Of a stretch of 64,000 nt of DNA, positions 7,866 to 16,412 are shown one piece after another. Under the pieces are notes generated by a model. That model was given only the letters and a program-made list of their open reading frames with translations. It was not told the DNA's origin and ran no database searches. Source of the stretch: Flavobacterium sp. 102 (GTDB lineage: Bacteria > Bacteroidota > Bacteroidia > Flavobacteriales > Flavobacteriaceae); contig NZ_RBKX01000001.1 of assembly GCF_003634615.1 (NCBI RefSeq), forward strand, positions 2,108,001-2,172,000, written 5' to 3'. The position numbers and the translations under genes are program-made. Numbering within the stretch: position 1 is the first letter of the stretch; every line of letters begins with the position of its first letter.

Positions 7866-8705
7866 ATGAAAAAAGTACTGTTATTGTTATTGCTTCCTTT
7901 GGGAATGTTTGCCCAAGATGATTTGTTGAGTGAAATAGACACCGCAGCTGCCGGAAAAAGCAAAGTAGAATCAGCTTTCAAAGCATTGAAAATTGTCAAT
8001 TTAGAATCTACTAAATTGGCTGCTAAAGGCGATTTGTATTTTATAGTGGCGCACCGATTCGGTTCTGTCAAAGACGGTTTTGAAGGTTTCTACGGATTAG
8101 ATCAAGCGGTAACCCAATTGAAATTTGTTTACGGCCTAAATGATTGGTTAACGATTAGTGGTGCCAGAAGTGAAATTGCGTATGATTTTTCAGGGAAGTT
8201 CTTACTCAAATCCCAAGAGACGAATGGCTTCCCTGTGGCTATTGCCGGTTTTACCAGTTTGGCGATTAACAACACTTTAAAAGAAAGTCTTTATCCGGAA
8301 ATGAAATTTGACAATCGATTGGTTTATGTGACCCAGCTTTTGGTATCCAGAAAGTTTAGTAATAGTTTGTCTTTACAATTATCTCCAACTTATTTTCATG
8401 AAAATTTTGTGATTGATGACAACCAAGATAACAGTCAGTATGCTATCGGAATGGGTGGAAGGTATAAATTTGCGAAGCGTTGGTCTGTTAATGTTGATTA
8501 TGCAGCGCATTTAAACCGTTCGAGTACTTCGCAGTTTCGTGACCCGCTTTCTATCGGTGTTGATTTAGAAACCGGTGGGCATGTTTTTCAAATGCATTTC
8601 AGCAGTTCACAAGGTATGCATGAATCAGGTTTCTTAGGAAATTCAACTGGAGATTGGGGCAAAGGCGATGTGTTCTTCGGATTCAATTTGTTAAGAGTGT
8701 TTTAA
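7866..8705 (+). CDS. DUF5777 family beta-barrel protein
   Basis: 279 residues with a signal peptide (MKKVLLLLLLPLGMFAQ). The rest is rich in alternating amphipathic strands and ends in an aromatic residue (FGFNLLRVF), as expected of an outer-membrane barrel. Motifs typical of DUF5777 are visible: LESTKLAAKGDLYFIVAHRFG early on and DPLSIGVDLETGGHVFQMHFS toward the end. Function is not established. Its recurring place beside YceI, cytochrome and OB-fold genes suggests an envelope role in the same process. Confidence 0.8.
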   Translation: MKKVLLLLLLPLGMFAQDDLLSEIDTAAAGKSKVESAFKALKIVNLESTKLAAKGDLYFIVAHRFGSVKDGFEGFYGLDQAVTQLKFVYGLNDWLTISGARSEIAYDFSGKFLLKSQETNGFPVAIAGFTSLAINNTLKESLYPEMKFDNRLVYVTQLLVSRKFSNSLSLQLSPTYFHENFVIDDNQDNSQYAIGMGGRYKFAKRWSVNVDYAAHLNRSSTSQFRDPLSIGVDLETGGHVFQMHFSSSQGMHESGFLGNSTGDWGKGDVFFGFNLLRVF

Positions 8706-8725
8706 ACGTCAAAAAAAGTATAAAT

Positions 8726-8763
8726 AAAAAGTCCTCTTGTTTTTGAACAAGAGGACTTTTTTT
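8726..8763. terminator. Bidirectional terminator after DUF5777 gene
   Basis: Stem AAAAAGTCCTCTTGTT / AACAAGAGGACTTTTT with a 4-base loop, between convergent genes. Confidence 0.88.
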
Positions 8764-8783
8764 ATGGATTAAAGAAAGCGTGT

Positions 8784-11237
8784 TTATTCTTTAACGAATT
8801 TTTGAGAATAATCTTTTCCTTGTGTGTCTCTTAACATTAAGATGTAAGTTCCGGTAGCTAAATGGTCAACAACAATGCTTTGATTTTGAACAGCACTTTC
8901 TTGTACCATTCTTCCATTTAAATCATAAATCTGTGCCAATTTAAACTCTACAGGGTTAGCAGTGTTAATTGAAATATTAATGATGCTTTTAACCGGGTTT
9001 GGATAAACGGTAAATACAGAAGTTTCAAAAGCATTGGTTGCAAGAGTTGCACCTTCTACCACTAATAATGCTTGGTTTGGAGCGACATTGTTGAAAGTAT
9101 CTACAATACCTGATGGCCATCTTACGATTACTTGGTTGATTGTACTAGCAGTACCTAAACCGAAATGAGCGTTTAAAGTACTCATGTATCTGAATCCTTC
9201 TCCACTGCGAACATCTCTGATTTGTTTTCCCCATGGACCATAAATTTCAACACGAGCACCAATTCCGTTGCGGTTACTTTGTATTCCTTGGAAGTTTACT
9301 TTTAACCAATTATTACCGTTTGGCACTGCGTAACGAATAGTAGTTCCGTTTTGGAAATCAATGAAACCATCGTTATTTAAATCTCCTACAGCTCCAACAC
9401 TGATTCCGCTATAGTTGACCGGAGTAAACACATTATTTCCTTGGTTGAACATGATTTTACCACCACCACCAAGAACATCCACACGACCATCATTGTCAAA
9501 ATCATAAGCGATGTTATCTATGTTGGTTGAGGTATTTGTATCCCATCCTGAACCAGCAGTGATATTGGTAAAAGCTCCTATAACGCCACCGTTTGATTCA
9601 AGGTTATTTCTGAAAAATCTGTGTGTTCCTGCACTTGCAGTAATAATTACATCCATATCACCATCATTGTCAAAATCAGCTATTGCAGAGGACCACGTTT
9701 GGATTGGGGTAACATTAATTTGTGCCAAAGCTGAAACATCAGTGAAAACACCATTGCCATCATTTCTGTGCATTTCACATGGAGGCCCAGAACATTTTGA
9801 AATGAACATATCAGAATCACCATCATTATCAAAATCAGTCCATAAAGAAGCATAATTTCCACCGCTAGGCGTAATTCCTAACATATATGCACCACTTGTG
9901 CCTGATTGGTAATATTGCATGTTAGCACTACCGTCGTTAATATAGTAAACGTTTGGCGCCACATCGTGACAAGAAAAAGCATCTAAATTTCCGTCATTAT
10001 TGATGTCAACAAAGTTGGTTCTTTGACAGAAAATATAATCAGATGGATTGATGTTAGTGTAAGCAGTTCCGGTATTGTTAGATCTCCAAAAAGTCAATCC
10101 ACCGCCACTTCCAAGAAGTAAATCATTGTATCCGTCTTTGTTATAATCGCCGGCAGCCATACTCCAATAAGGCATATCACTTGTTCCTGTTATTGGAAAG
10201 TCAGTGGTAGTAAAAGTGCCTCCATTCCCTTGAAAATGTACTCTCATGTTATTGTCACTAACTCCTACAAGATCATCTTTGTAATCACCATTCATGTCAA
10301 CAATACAATTATTGAAACCGCTGTTCAATGACGCAAGATTTTGAGTAGTATAATTTACCGGAACTATGATTGGCACCTCAGTGATTGTAAAGTTAAAACC
10401 ATTGTTACTCCAACGGTTATCCCATACTATATAGTATGTTGAACCTGCTGCTACATCAAATGTTTTAGTGGATAAGTTAGAATTAGTATTGCCAAAATTA
10501 CAAGTAATAACACCTGAATTATCATCACTAGTCAGACAAGTTAATCCTGAGGTGCAATTTCCTGTATAAACACTAAAGAAGGTATCTTTACAGATATTTT
10601 CAGCTAAATCAGAAGAAACAGTAACACTTGCATTCACGGTTGGTGTGTAAGAATACCACTTAGATAAAGCCGCAGAAGAACATGATGTGTTGATGTTGAT
10701 TTGGTCAATTGCACTAACCGTCGTTGTACCAGCACTAACTGCTACAGCCGAATTACAAGGGTTGTATCCGGCAGGGATTTCAGATACTTGAAAGTTAAAT
10801 CCCGTTGAAGCATATCGGTTATCCCATACAATATAGTAGGTAGTTCCTGCGATAGCATTGAATGTTATTTTCGAGAGATAAGAATTGTTGTTTCCCGAAT
10901 TACAGGTGATTACACCGTCGTCGTCGTCAGCGTCTACACAAGTCATAACTGTACAGTTTCCGCTGTAGATTCTTAATCTGGTATCTTTACAGATGTTTTC
11001 GATCAAATCTGATGTTACGGTTACGGTGTAGTTCTGTGTCGGTGTATAAGAATACCATTCAGCTGCTGTTGTATTAGCATTTGAAAACGAACATGCTACA
11101 GTTGGTAACTGTGTTCCGTTTATTGTACTGATAATATGTGTTCCGGCAGTAATTGGCAGTGCCGTGGCACAATTGTCTTGTGCGAAAGACAAATTACCGA
11201 CAAAAAGCAAAATAAAAAATAGGGTAATTTTTTTCAT
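8784..11237 (-). CDS. T9SS-secreted FG-GAP/VCBS-repeat protein with ASPIC/UnbV domain
   Basis: 817 residues. After a signal peptide (MKKITLFFILLFVGNLSFAQ) come two similar ~135-residue domains, each with YSYTPT, SDLxENICKDT, GNCT, GVITCN and TYYIVWDNR. Several FG-GAP/VCBS repeats follow with calcium-type DFDNDGD and DINNDGN loops, then an ASPIC/UnbV domain (NGIGARVEIYGPWGKQ, HFGLGTAS, VRWPSG). A T9SS type A sorting domain closes the protein (FTVYPNPVKSIINI ... GTYILMLRDTQGK). It should be exported and displayed or released at the cell surface. It lies 36 bases downstream of the diheme cytochrome frame on the same strand, so the two may be an operon. Confidence 0.88.
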   Translation of the reverse strand: MKKITLFFILLFVGNLSFAQDNCATALPITAGTHIISTINGTQLPTVACSFSNANTTAAEWYSYTPTQNYTVTVTSDLIENICKDTRLRIYSGNCTVMTCVDADDDDGVITCNSGNNNSYLSKITFNAIAGTTYYIVWDNRYASTGFNFQVSEIPAGYNPCNSAVAVSAGTTTVSAIDQININTSCSSAALSKWYSYTPTVNASVTVSSDLAENICKDTFFSVYTGNCTSGLTCLTSDDNSGVITCNFGNTNSNLSTKTFDVAAGSTYYIVWDNRWSNNGFNFTITEVPIIVPVNYTTQNLASLNSGFNNCIVDMNGDYKDDLVGVSDNNMRVHFQGNGGTFTTTDFPITGTSDMPYWSMAAGDYNKDGYNDLLLGSGGGLTFWRSNNTGTAYTNINPSDYIFCQRTNFVDINNDGNLDAFSCHDVAPNVYYINDGSANMQYYQSGTSGAYMLGITPSGGNYASLWTDFDNDGDSDMFISKCSGPPCEMHRNDGNGVFTDVSALAQINVTPIQTWSSAIADFDNDGDMDVIITASAGTHRFFRNNLESNGGVIGAFTNITAGSGWDTNTSTNIDNIAYDFDNDGRVDVLGGGGKIMFNQGNNVFTPVNYSGISVGAVGDLNNDGFIDFQNGTTIRYAVPNGNNWLKVNFQGIQSNRNGIGARVEIYGPWGKQIRDVRSGEGFRYMSTLNAHFGLGTASTINQVIVRWPSGIVDTFNNVAPNQALLVVEGATLATNAFETSVFTVYPNPVKSIINISINTANPVEFKLAQIYDLNGRMVQESAVQNQSIVVDHLATGTYILMLRDTQGKDYSQKFVKE

Positions 11238-11273
11238 TATTAAAGGTTGGTTTAAATTGTTTGTTGTTTATTT

Positions 11274-12398
11274 TTACGGACAACTTTGTAAAGAGTTTAT
11301 CCATTCTTCTATTAGTAAAATACCTTCATCATGAATTAAAGTTCGTCCGTGAAGTGGCATTCTGAATGCTTCATTGGTAGTATTCACCCGGTGAAATAAC
11401 ATTGATTGATCTATTTTCCCTGGTGTAACTAAATTGCTAAGATCCGGATTGAAATCCTGCATATCTTCTGTAGGAACACAAACACCCATATTGGTTAGTC
11501 CGTTAGTGCCACCGGTTTCTCCAAACGCTAAGCGTAAAGGTCTGTAATCACAATGCCCTTGCTCTTTGTGACAATGAGCACAATTGATATCAAAATAAGA
11601 ACGAACTCTTGATGCCAAAGGTTTTGACGTATCGTTATAATTAATCGTTGTATTTTCTGGTGTTGGTAAAGTAAAATTGTTTTCTAAATAACCTTGCTCA
11701 ATCCATTTGGTCAATTGATTTTGTGAAGTACCTCCGTAATTAAAGTTGAAATTTAAATTCTGGGGTTTAATTCCAATAGGAATGTATCGGGTTACTTCGC
11801 TACCGTTAACTTCTTCTTTGAATTTATGACATACGATACATTGTACTTCTGATGGAATTCTGTAATTAACATCTTTAGTGATGTTATTGTCGTCCTTGAA
11901 AGTAATTTGTTTGTAACTTCCTGCCAAATCTAAAGTGGCTTCAGTTTGTTCGTCATTCCAAACATAATCAGCAAAAATCCATCCGGTATCTTTTCGAATC
12001 ATGATTCGGGTTTCAATGATCATTTCTGTATTTCCGGGTTGTACTTTGTCGTAATAAAAAGTTTTGATCAAAACAGAGCCTACAGGCATGTTTAGAATTT
12101 TGCCATCACCTTCAAAAGTGGCTTTGGCACCAGGCGGCATCCATACAAATCGCTTTTTATGAGCATAATCGCTAAAAAGAACGCTTGCAGGCTCATAAGG
12201 AATAACATTTAATGAAGGGATTTGGTCTTTCAAGTCGCCTTCAAAAAAATGGTAATCTGATAGCTTAGGATAAGGAACTTGAGTCAAATCAACCACAACA
12301 GGAGATACCGGAGTATATTCATCATCGTTGTCTGAACAAGAATAAAAAATCGTAACGGCTATTAGTAAAACGGAAGCTAGTAGGTAATATTTTTTCAT
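11274..12398 (-). CDS. Diheme c-type cytochrome lipoprotein, SO2930-like
   Basis: 374 residues. Lipoprotein signal ending at Cys21 (FYSC) and two heme c sites, CIVCH (Cys187-His191) and CAHCH (Cys273-His277). The WMPPGAK and MPVGSVLIKTFYY stretches and the C-terminal MPLHGRTLIHDEGILLIEEWI match the SO2930-type diheme family as I remember it. The start is placed at ATG 12398, which puts a standard lipoprotein signal at the N-terminus; the open frame runs further to 12452 with a less suitable leader. Likely an envelope electron carrier or oxidoreductase; the redox partner is unknown. Confidence 0.8.
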   Translation of the reverse strand: MKKYYLLASVLLIAVTIFYSCSDNDDEYTPVSPVVVDLTQVPYPKLSDYHFFEGDLKDQIPSLNVIPYEPASVLFSDYAHKKRFVWMPPGAKATFEGDGKILNMPVGSVLIKTFYYDKVQPGNTEMIIETRIMIRKDTGWIFADYVWNDEQTEATLDLAGSYKQITFKDDNNITKDVNYRIPSEVQCIVCHKFKEEVNGSEVTRYIPIGIKPQNLNFNFNYGGTSQNQLTKWIEQGYLENNFTLPTPENTTINYNDTSKPLASRVRSYFDINCAHCHKEQGHCDYRPLRLAFGETGGTNGLTNMGVCVPTEDMQDFNPDLSNLVTPGKIDQSMLFHRVNTTNEAFRMPLHGRTLIHDEGILLIEEWINSLQSCP

Positions 12399-12509
12399 AA
12401 GTTTTTTAAAATGCAACCCAAAAATAATAAAAAAAATATAATATCCTATCAATTACATAATTAGTATTAGGTTTTTTTAAAATTTTATAAGAATACCTTA
12501 AGTTTTGCG

Positions 12510-13058
12510 CTAAAACCCTGCTAATTTTACATGATAATTCTTTAGTTTTTCTATAGCAGCATCCGACTTATAATCGAAAACTTCTTCATGTAAATTTTTA
12601 TCTTTTTTTAGGGCAATATGTTTAATGCAATTACAAAACCTTCTGATTTCTTCATCGTTGGATAAAATCAATCCCGGAACAGGTGTATTATTGCCATTTT
12701 CATCTTTGGCGACCATGGTAAAGTAACTCGAATTACAGTGTTTTATTGCACCTGATTGGATGTTTTCTGCTTCAACTCGGATACCAACAATCATTGAGCT
12801 TTTACCCACATAATTCACACTGGCTTTCATGGTTACGAGTTCACCAACTTCAATCGGATTCAAAAAATCAACCGTGTCGACCGAAGCCGTCACGCAATAA
12901 TGACCGGAGAATTTAGAAGCACAGGCAAAAGCAATTTGATCTAGCAAAGACAAGATATAACCACCGTGAATTTTACCACTAAAATTGGTGTGTGAAGGCA
13001 ACATCAATTCAGCTATCGTAATCTTGGAAGTGTCTACACTTTTATAATTCTCATTCAT
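12510..13058 (-). CDS. Acyl-CoA thioesterase (hotdog fold)
   Basis: A 182-residue cytosolic enzyme of the YciA/BFIT group that hydrolyses acyl-CoA. Seen: ITIAELMLPSHTNFSGKIHGGYILSLLDQIAF, the hotdog helix with the catalytic N/D-type loop HxNxxGxxxGG, and VDTVDFLNPIEVGELVTMKASVNYVGKSSM, the second conserved block. Its first 8 bases overlap the 3' end of rmuC on the same strand, showing translational coupling or at least one transcript. Confidence 0.88.
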   Translation of the reverse strand: MNENYKSVDTSKITIAELMLPSHTNFSGKIHGGYILSLLDQIAFACASKFSGHYCVTASVDTVDFLNPIEVGELVTMKASVNYVGKSSMIVGIRVEAENIQSGAIKHCNSSYFTMVAKDENGNNTPVPGLILSNDEEIRRFCNCIKHIALKKDKNLHEEVFDYKSDAAIEKLKNYHVKLAGF

Positions 13059-14373
13059 CTTTTTCAGCTCTGGTTAGGATATTTTCGGGTAAAGCTTTCT
13101 TGGCTTTGGCACCCATTTTTTTCAATTTTTCAACGCTGGTCACTAAGTTTCCTTTTCCGTCAACTAGCTTATTCATCGCACCTTGATACTCGACTTTGGC
13201 TTCGTCCATTTTCTTCCCGATTTTCACCAAATCGCCCACAAAACCTTCAAACTTGTCATACAAAGCTCCGGCTTGTCTTGCAATTTCCAAAGCATTTTCT
13301 TGTTGCTTTTGGTTGGTCCACATGCTGTCAATTGTGCGTAAGGTTGCCAATAGCGTAGAAGGCGTAACAATCACAATATTCTTCTCAAAAGCTTTGTTGT
13401 ACAGTGAAGTATCTTCATTCAATGCCAAGGCAAACGCAGATTCAATCGGAATAAAAAGCAATACAAAGTCCGGACTTTCCATTTGGTACAAATCCTGATA
13501 ATTCTTCTCACTCAATTGGTCGACATGGCGTTTCAATGCCATAACATGTTCTTTTAAATATTGAGCTTTTACAGTATCATCTTCTTCATTGATATAACGT
13601 TCATAAGCGGTCAAAGTTACTTTTGAATCGACGACCATTTTCTTGCCATCAGGCAAATTAATCACGACGTCAGGGAAAACGCGATTGCCTTCTTCGGTAG
13701 TAAAACTTTGCTGTACTTCATATTCGCGACCTTTTTCCAAGCCCGATTTTTCTAGTACTCTTTCTAAAATCAATTCGCCCCAATTGCCTTGCATTTTACT
13801 GTCGCCTTTCAAGGCTTTGGTTAGGTTCAAAGTTTCTTTGCTCATCTGCTCGTTCATTTCGCGCAAGCCTAATATTTGTTGGCGTAACGCAGCATGATAG
13901 TCGATACTTTCTTTGTGCGTGTCTTCCACTTTCTTTTCAAAAAGCTGGATTTTATCTTGTAAAGGCGTTAAAATATTTTTAAGGTTTTCTTTGTTTTGCT
14001 CGGTAAATTTCGTGGTTTTTTCCTCTAAAATTTTGTTGGCCAAATTTTCAAATTCTTTGGTAAATTTTTCCTGTAGTTTTTCAACCTCGTCTTTTTGCTC
14101 TTTGTTGCGTTCCCAAAGATTCTCAAAATCGGTTTCTTTTTTGGACAATTGAATCGCCAACGCCTCTTTTTCGGTGCGAATGTTTTCGCGCTCCTGAACC
14201 GTTTGGTTGACTTGATTTTTCAGTTGCTCAATTTGTTGAAATAAACCATTGATTTTTTCTTCCAACGAAGCTTTATCCGATTGTGATTTGGCGGCGAAAA
14301 GTGTTTTGCCCAAGAAAATTCCAATGGCTAAGGCGATGATAAAAGCAAGGATGATAAATAGAGATTCTGACAT
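13051..14373 (-). CDS. rmuC: DNA recombination protein RmuC
   Basis: 440 residues. An N-terminal membrane helix (about residues 5-22) is followed by a long coiled coil (about 35-180) and the RmuC nuclease-like domain: MQGNWGELILERVLEKSGLEKGREY, FPDVVINLPDGKKMVVDSKVTLTAYERY, and DFVLLFIPIESAF. RmuC limits inversions and rearrangements in E. coli by an unresolved mechanism. Start moved to ATG 14373 from the open frame's 14460, which would overlap the divergent pseudouridine synthase; MSESLFIILAFIIALAIGIF is the usual N-terminus. It overlaps the thioesterase gene by 8 bases. Confidence 0.92.
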   Translation of the reverse strand: MSESLFIILAFIIALAIGIFLGKTLFAAKSQSDKASLEEKINGLFQQIEQLKNQVNQTVQERENIRTEKEALAIQLSKKETDFENLWERNKEQKDEVEKLQEKFTKEFENLANKILEEKTTKFTEQNKENLKNILTPLQDKIQLFEKKVEDTHKESIDYHAALRQQILGLREMNEQMSKETLNLTKALKGDSKMQGNWGELILERVLEKSGLEKGREYEVQQSFTTEEGNRVFPDVVINLPDGKKMVVDSKVTLTAYERYINEEDDTVKAQYLKEHVMALKRHVDQLSEKNYQDLYQMESPDFVLLFIPIESAFALALNEDTSLYNKAFEKNIVIVTPSTLLATLRTIDSMWTNQKQQENALEIARQAGALYDKFEGFVGDLVKIGKKMDEAKVEYQGAMNKLVDGKGNLVTSVEKLKKMGAKAKKALPENILTRAEKDE

Positions 14374-14458
14374 TATAAAGAATATGTTTTTTGGTAAAAA
14401 TAAGGATAAAATCGAAATGGTGGAATTGAAAAATGTATTTTTGTTCCAAATAAAACCC

Positions 14459-15022
14459 ATGCACCAACACTTCCTAATTCACAAGCCACACGGTTATTTG
14501 AGCCAATTCATTTATGCCAAAAAGCGACACAAAAAACTGCTCGGCGAACTCTATAATTTCCCCGAAGGCACCATGGCAATCGGGCGTTTGGATGAAGATT
14601 CGGAAGGGTTACTTTTATTGACTACAGATGGAATGATGAGTGAAATCGTAAGAAGCCAAACCATCGAAAAAGAATATTATGCCCAAGTTGACGGCATCAT
14701 TACGCAAGAAGCGGTTGAACAATTAAAAAATGGAGTAGAAATCGGTTTTAAAGGCATTCGTTATACGACCAAAAATTGCGAAGCCAAACTCCTAAACAAG
14801 TTACCTGATTCCATAGGCGAAGGCAGGAGAATTCGAGAGGAACGTCATGGACCAACCAGTTGGGTTTCGATAACGCTAACCGAGGGCAAATTCCGTCAAG
14901 TGCGAAAAATGACTGCAGCTGTTGGATTTCCGACTTTAAGATTGGTGAGAATTCGCGTGGGAAACCTACATTTGCAAAACTTAAAAGCCGGTGAAGTTTT
15001 AGAAGTTAAAAGTTTTTTTTAG
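14459..15022 (+). CDS. RluE-like pseudouridine synthase
   Basis: 187 residues. It starts at the ATG at 14459 (MHQHFLIHKPHGYLSQF); the frame stays open upstream but that part lacks homology features and lies over rmuC. Catalytic loop IGRLDEDSEGLLLLTTDG with Asp45, and the later FRQVRKMTAAVGFPTLRLVRIRVG block of the RsuA/RluE family. There is no S4 domain, which is normal for RluE, the enzyme that modifies U2457 of 23S rRNA in E. coli. Divergent from rmuC, 85 bases between the two starts; the gap after its stop holds a repeat element. Confidence 0.88.
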   Translation: MHQHFLIHKPHGYLSQFIYAKKRHKKLLGELYNFPEGTMAIGRLDEDSEGLLLLTTDGMMSEIVRSQTIEKEYYAQVDGIITQEAVEQLKNGVEIGFKGIRYTTKNCEAKLLNKLPDSIGEGRRIREERHGPTSWVSITLTEGKFRQVRKMTAAVGFPTLRLVRIRVGNLHLQNLKAGEVLEVKSFF

Positions 15023-15027
15023 TAACC

Positions 15028-15095
15028 TTGTCATTCCGAGGCACGAGGAATCTCATAATCATTTGATGAGATTTCTCCTTTCGTCGAAATGACAA
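15028..15095. repeat. REP-like imperfect palindrome
   Basis: A ~68-bp inverted repeat that starts TTGTCATTCCGAGG and ends TCGTCGAAATGACAA, with ATCTCAT/ATGAGAT near the centre. Its left half, read on the minus strand, closely matches 60661-60691 inside lpxK. Such elements are scattered in Bacteroidota genomes to my recollection. Confidence 0.75.
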
Positions 15096-15106
15096 AAAAA
15101 TAAAGT

Positions 15107-15568
15107 ATGTTAAACATCGTTTTAGTCGAACCCGAAATCCCAAACAATACCGGAAATATTGGTCGTTTATGTGTTGGAACTGAAAACCGCTTGCATTTAA
15201 TTAAGCCTTATGGTTTTGAGATTACCGATAAAAACTTAAAGCGTTCCGGTTTGGATTATTGGGTACATTTAGAAGTCAAAGAATATCCAAATGTAAACGA
15301 ATGGATAGCACAAATTCCCGATAAATCAAGAGTTTTTTTGATGAGTTCTCATGCTACAAAATCGATCTACGAAGCCGAATTTCAGGAGGAAGATTGGTTG
15401 GTTTTTGGGAAAGAAAGTGTTGGTTTGAGTCAAGAAGTTTTAGCGCAATTCGAAAATCATTTGACCATTCCGATGTCGAATTTAATCCGCAGTTATAACA
15501 TTGCCAATTCGGTGGCTTTTGTGGTTGGCGAAGCGAAGAGGCAATTATTAGTGCACAGTGGTCAGTAA
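15107..15568 (+). CDS. trmL: tRNA (cytidine(34)-2'-O)-methyltransferase
   Basis: 153-residue SPOUT methyltransferase that 2'-O-methylates position 34 of tRNA-Leu isoacceptors. Typical pieces in order: MLNIVLVEPEIPNNTGNIGR, LHLIKPYGFEITDKNLKRSGLDYW, then the knot motifs WLVFGKESVGLS and IPMSNLIRSYNIANSVAFVVGEAKRQL. Full length for the family. It follows the pseudouridine synthase on the same strand, so two RNA-modification genes sit together with a palindromic repeat between them. Confidence 0.93.
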   Translation: MLNIVLVEPEIPNNTGNIGRLCVGTENRLHLIKPYGFEITDKNLKRSGLDYWVHLEVKEYPNVNEWIAQIPDKSRVFLMSSHATKSIYEAEFQEEDWLVFGKESVGLSQEVLAQFENHLTIPMSNLIRSYNIANSVAFVVGEAKRQLLVHSGQ

Positions 15569-15626
15569 TTAGTATTCAGTTTTTGAAACTCTGCAAACTT
15601 TGCGTATAACTTTGTAAACTCTGCGG

Positions 15627-16412
15627 TTAGTTAATCACAAACTTTCCTTTTTCACCGTCAAAAGTGATGGAGTCGTCTTTAAAAAGGGTATTGAAAACGC
15701 CTTTTGTAATTAAGTTACAAGGCTGGTCTTGCACAACGTTTTCTTCCGTCATAACAATCATTTCATCACTTAATTGAATCGCTAAGTCGATGTCATGTGT
15801 TGAAAACAAAATGCATTTTCCGGTTTCCTGAGACAATTTTTTCAACAGTTTAAAAACCGAAACTTTGTGCAATAAATCCAAATGTGTCGTTGGTTCATCC
15901 AAAATAATCAGCGGTGTATCTTGTGCCAATGCTCGTGCAATGAGCACAATTTGCAATTGACCGTCACTGATTTCATGGTGTTTTTTGGTTACCAAATGTT
16001 TGATGTGTGTCAATTCAATAGCTTGGTTGATTTTTTCATGATCTTCAGCTGAAAGATTTCCTAACCAATTGGTATAAGGTTGTCTTCCCAAAGCGATTAA
16101 TTCGAAAACAGTCAGGTTGTTTGGCGGTAATTTCTCGGTCAGTACCAAACTTAAATTTTGCGCCAATTCCAAAGCCTGAAAATCAGTAATGTTTTTTTCG
16201 CGCAAGAGCACAGCACCTTTTAAAGGCTTTTGAATGCCGGTTAACGTTCGCAATAAAGTAGATTTTCCAATGCCATTAGCTCCAACAAGTGAAATCAATT
16301 GTCCTTCAACCAAATTCAAATTTAAATTTTCGGCAATGACATGATTTTCTCTTTTGGCAGGATATCCAATGCTTAAACTGGTCGTTGATAATATGGTTTT
16401 ATAGGAACTCAT
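15627..16412 (-). CDS. ABC transporter ATP-binding protein, B12/siderophore type (BtuD/FecE-like)
   Basis: 261-residue cytosolic ATPase: Walker A GANGIGKST, Walker B LIILDEPTTHLD, and switch His in FSTHDID. The signature loop reads ISDGQLQIV instead of the common SGGQ. It starts directly after the permease stop (no gap), and follows binding-protein and permease genes, giving a complete importer. Closeness to the cobalamin riboswitch and receptor makes vitamin B12 the likely substrate, but heme or iron-siderophore transport cannot be excluded from this subunit. Confidence 0.88.
   Translation of the reverse strand: MSSYKTILSTTSLSIGYPAKRENHVIAENLNLNLVEGQLISLVGANGIGKSTLLRTLTGIQKPLKGAVLLREKNITDFQALELAQNLSLVLTEKLPPNNLTVFELIALGRQPYTNWLGNLSAEDHEKINQAIELTHIKHLVTKKHHEISDGQLQIVLIARALAQDTPLIILDEPTTHLDLLHKVSVFKLLKKLSQETGKCILFSTHDIDLAIQLSDEMIVMTEENVVQDQPCNLITKGVFNTLFKDDSITFDGEKGKFVIN

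Noticed and set aside
14249..14458. Upstream extension of the pseudouridine synthase frame
   Set aside because: It overlaps rmuC on the other strand and has no family residues; the domain begins at 14459.
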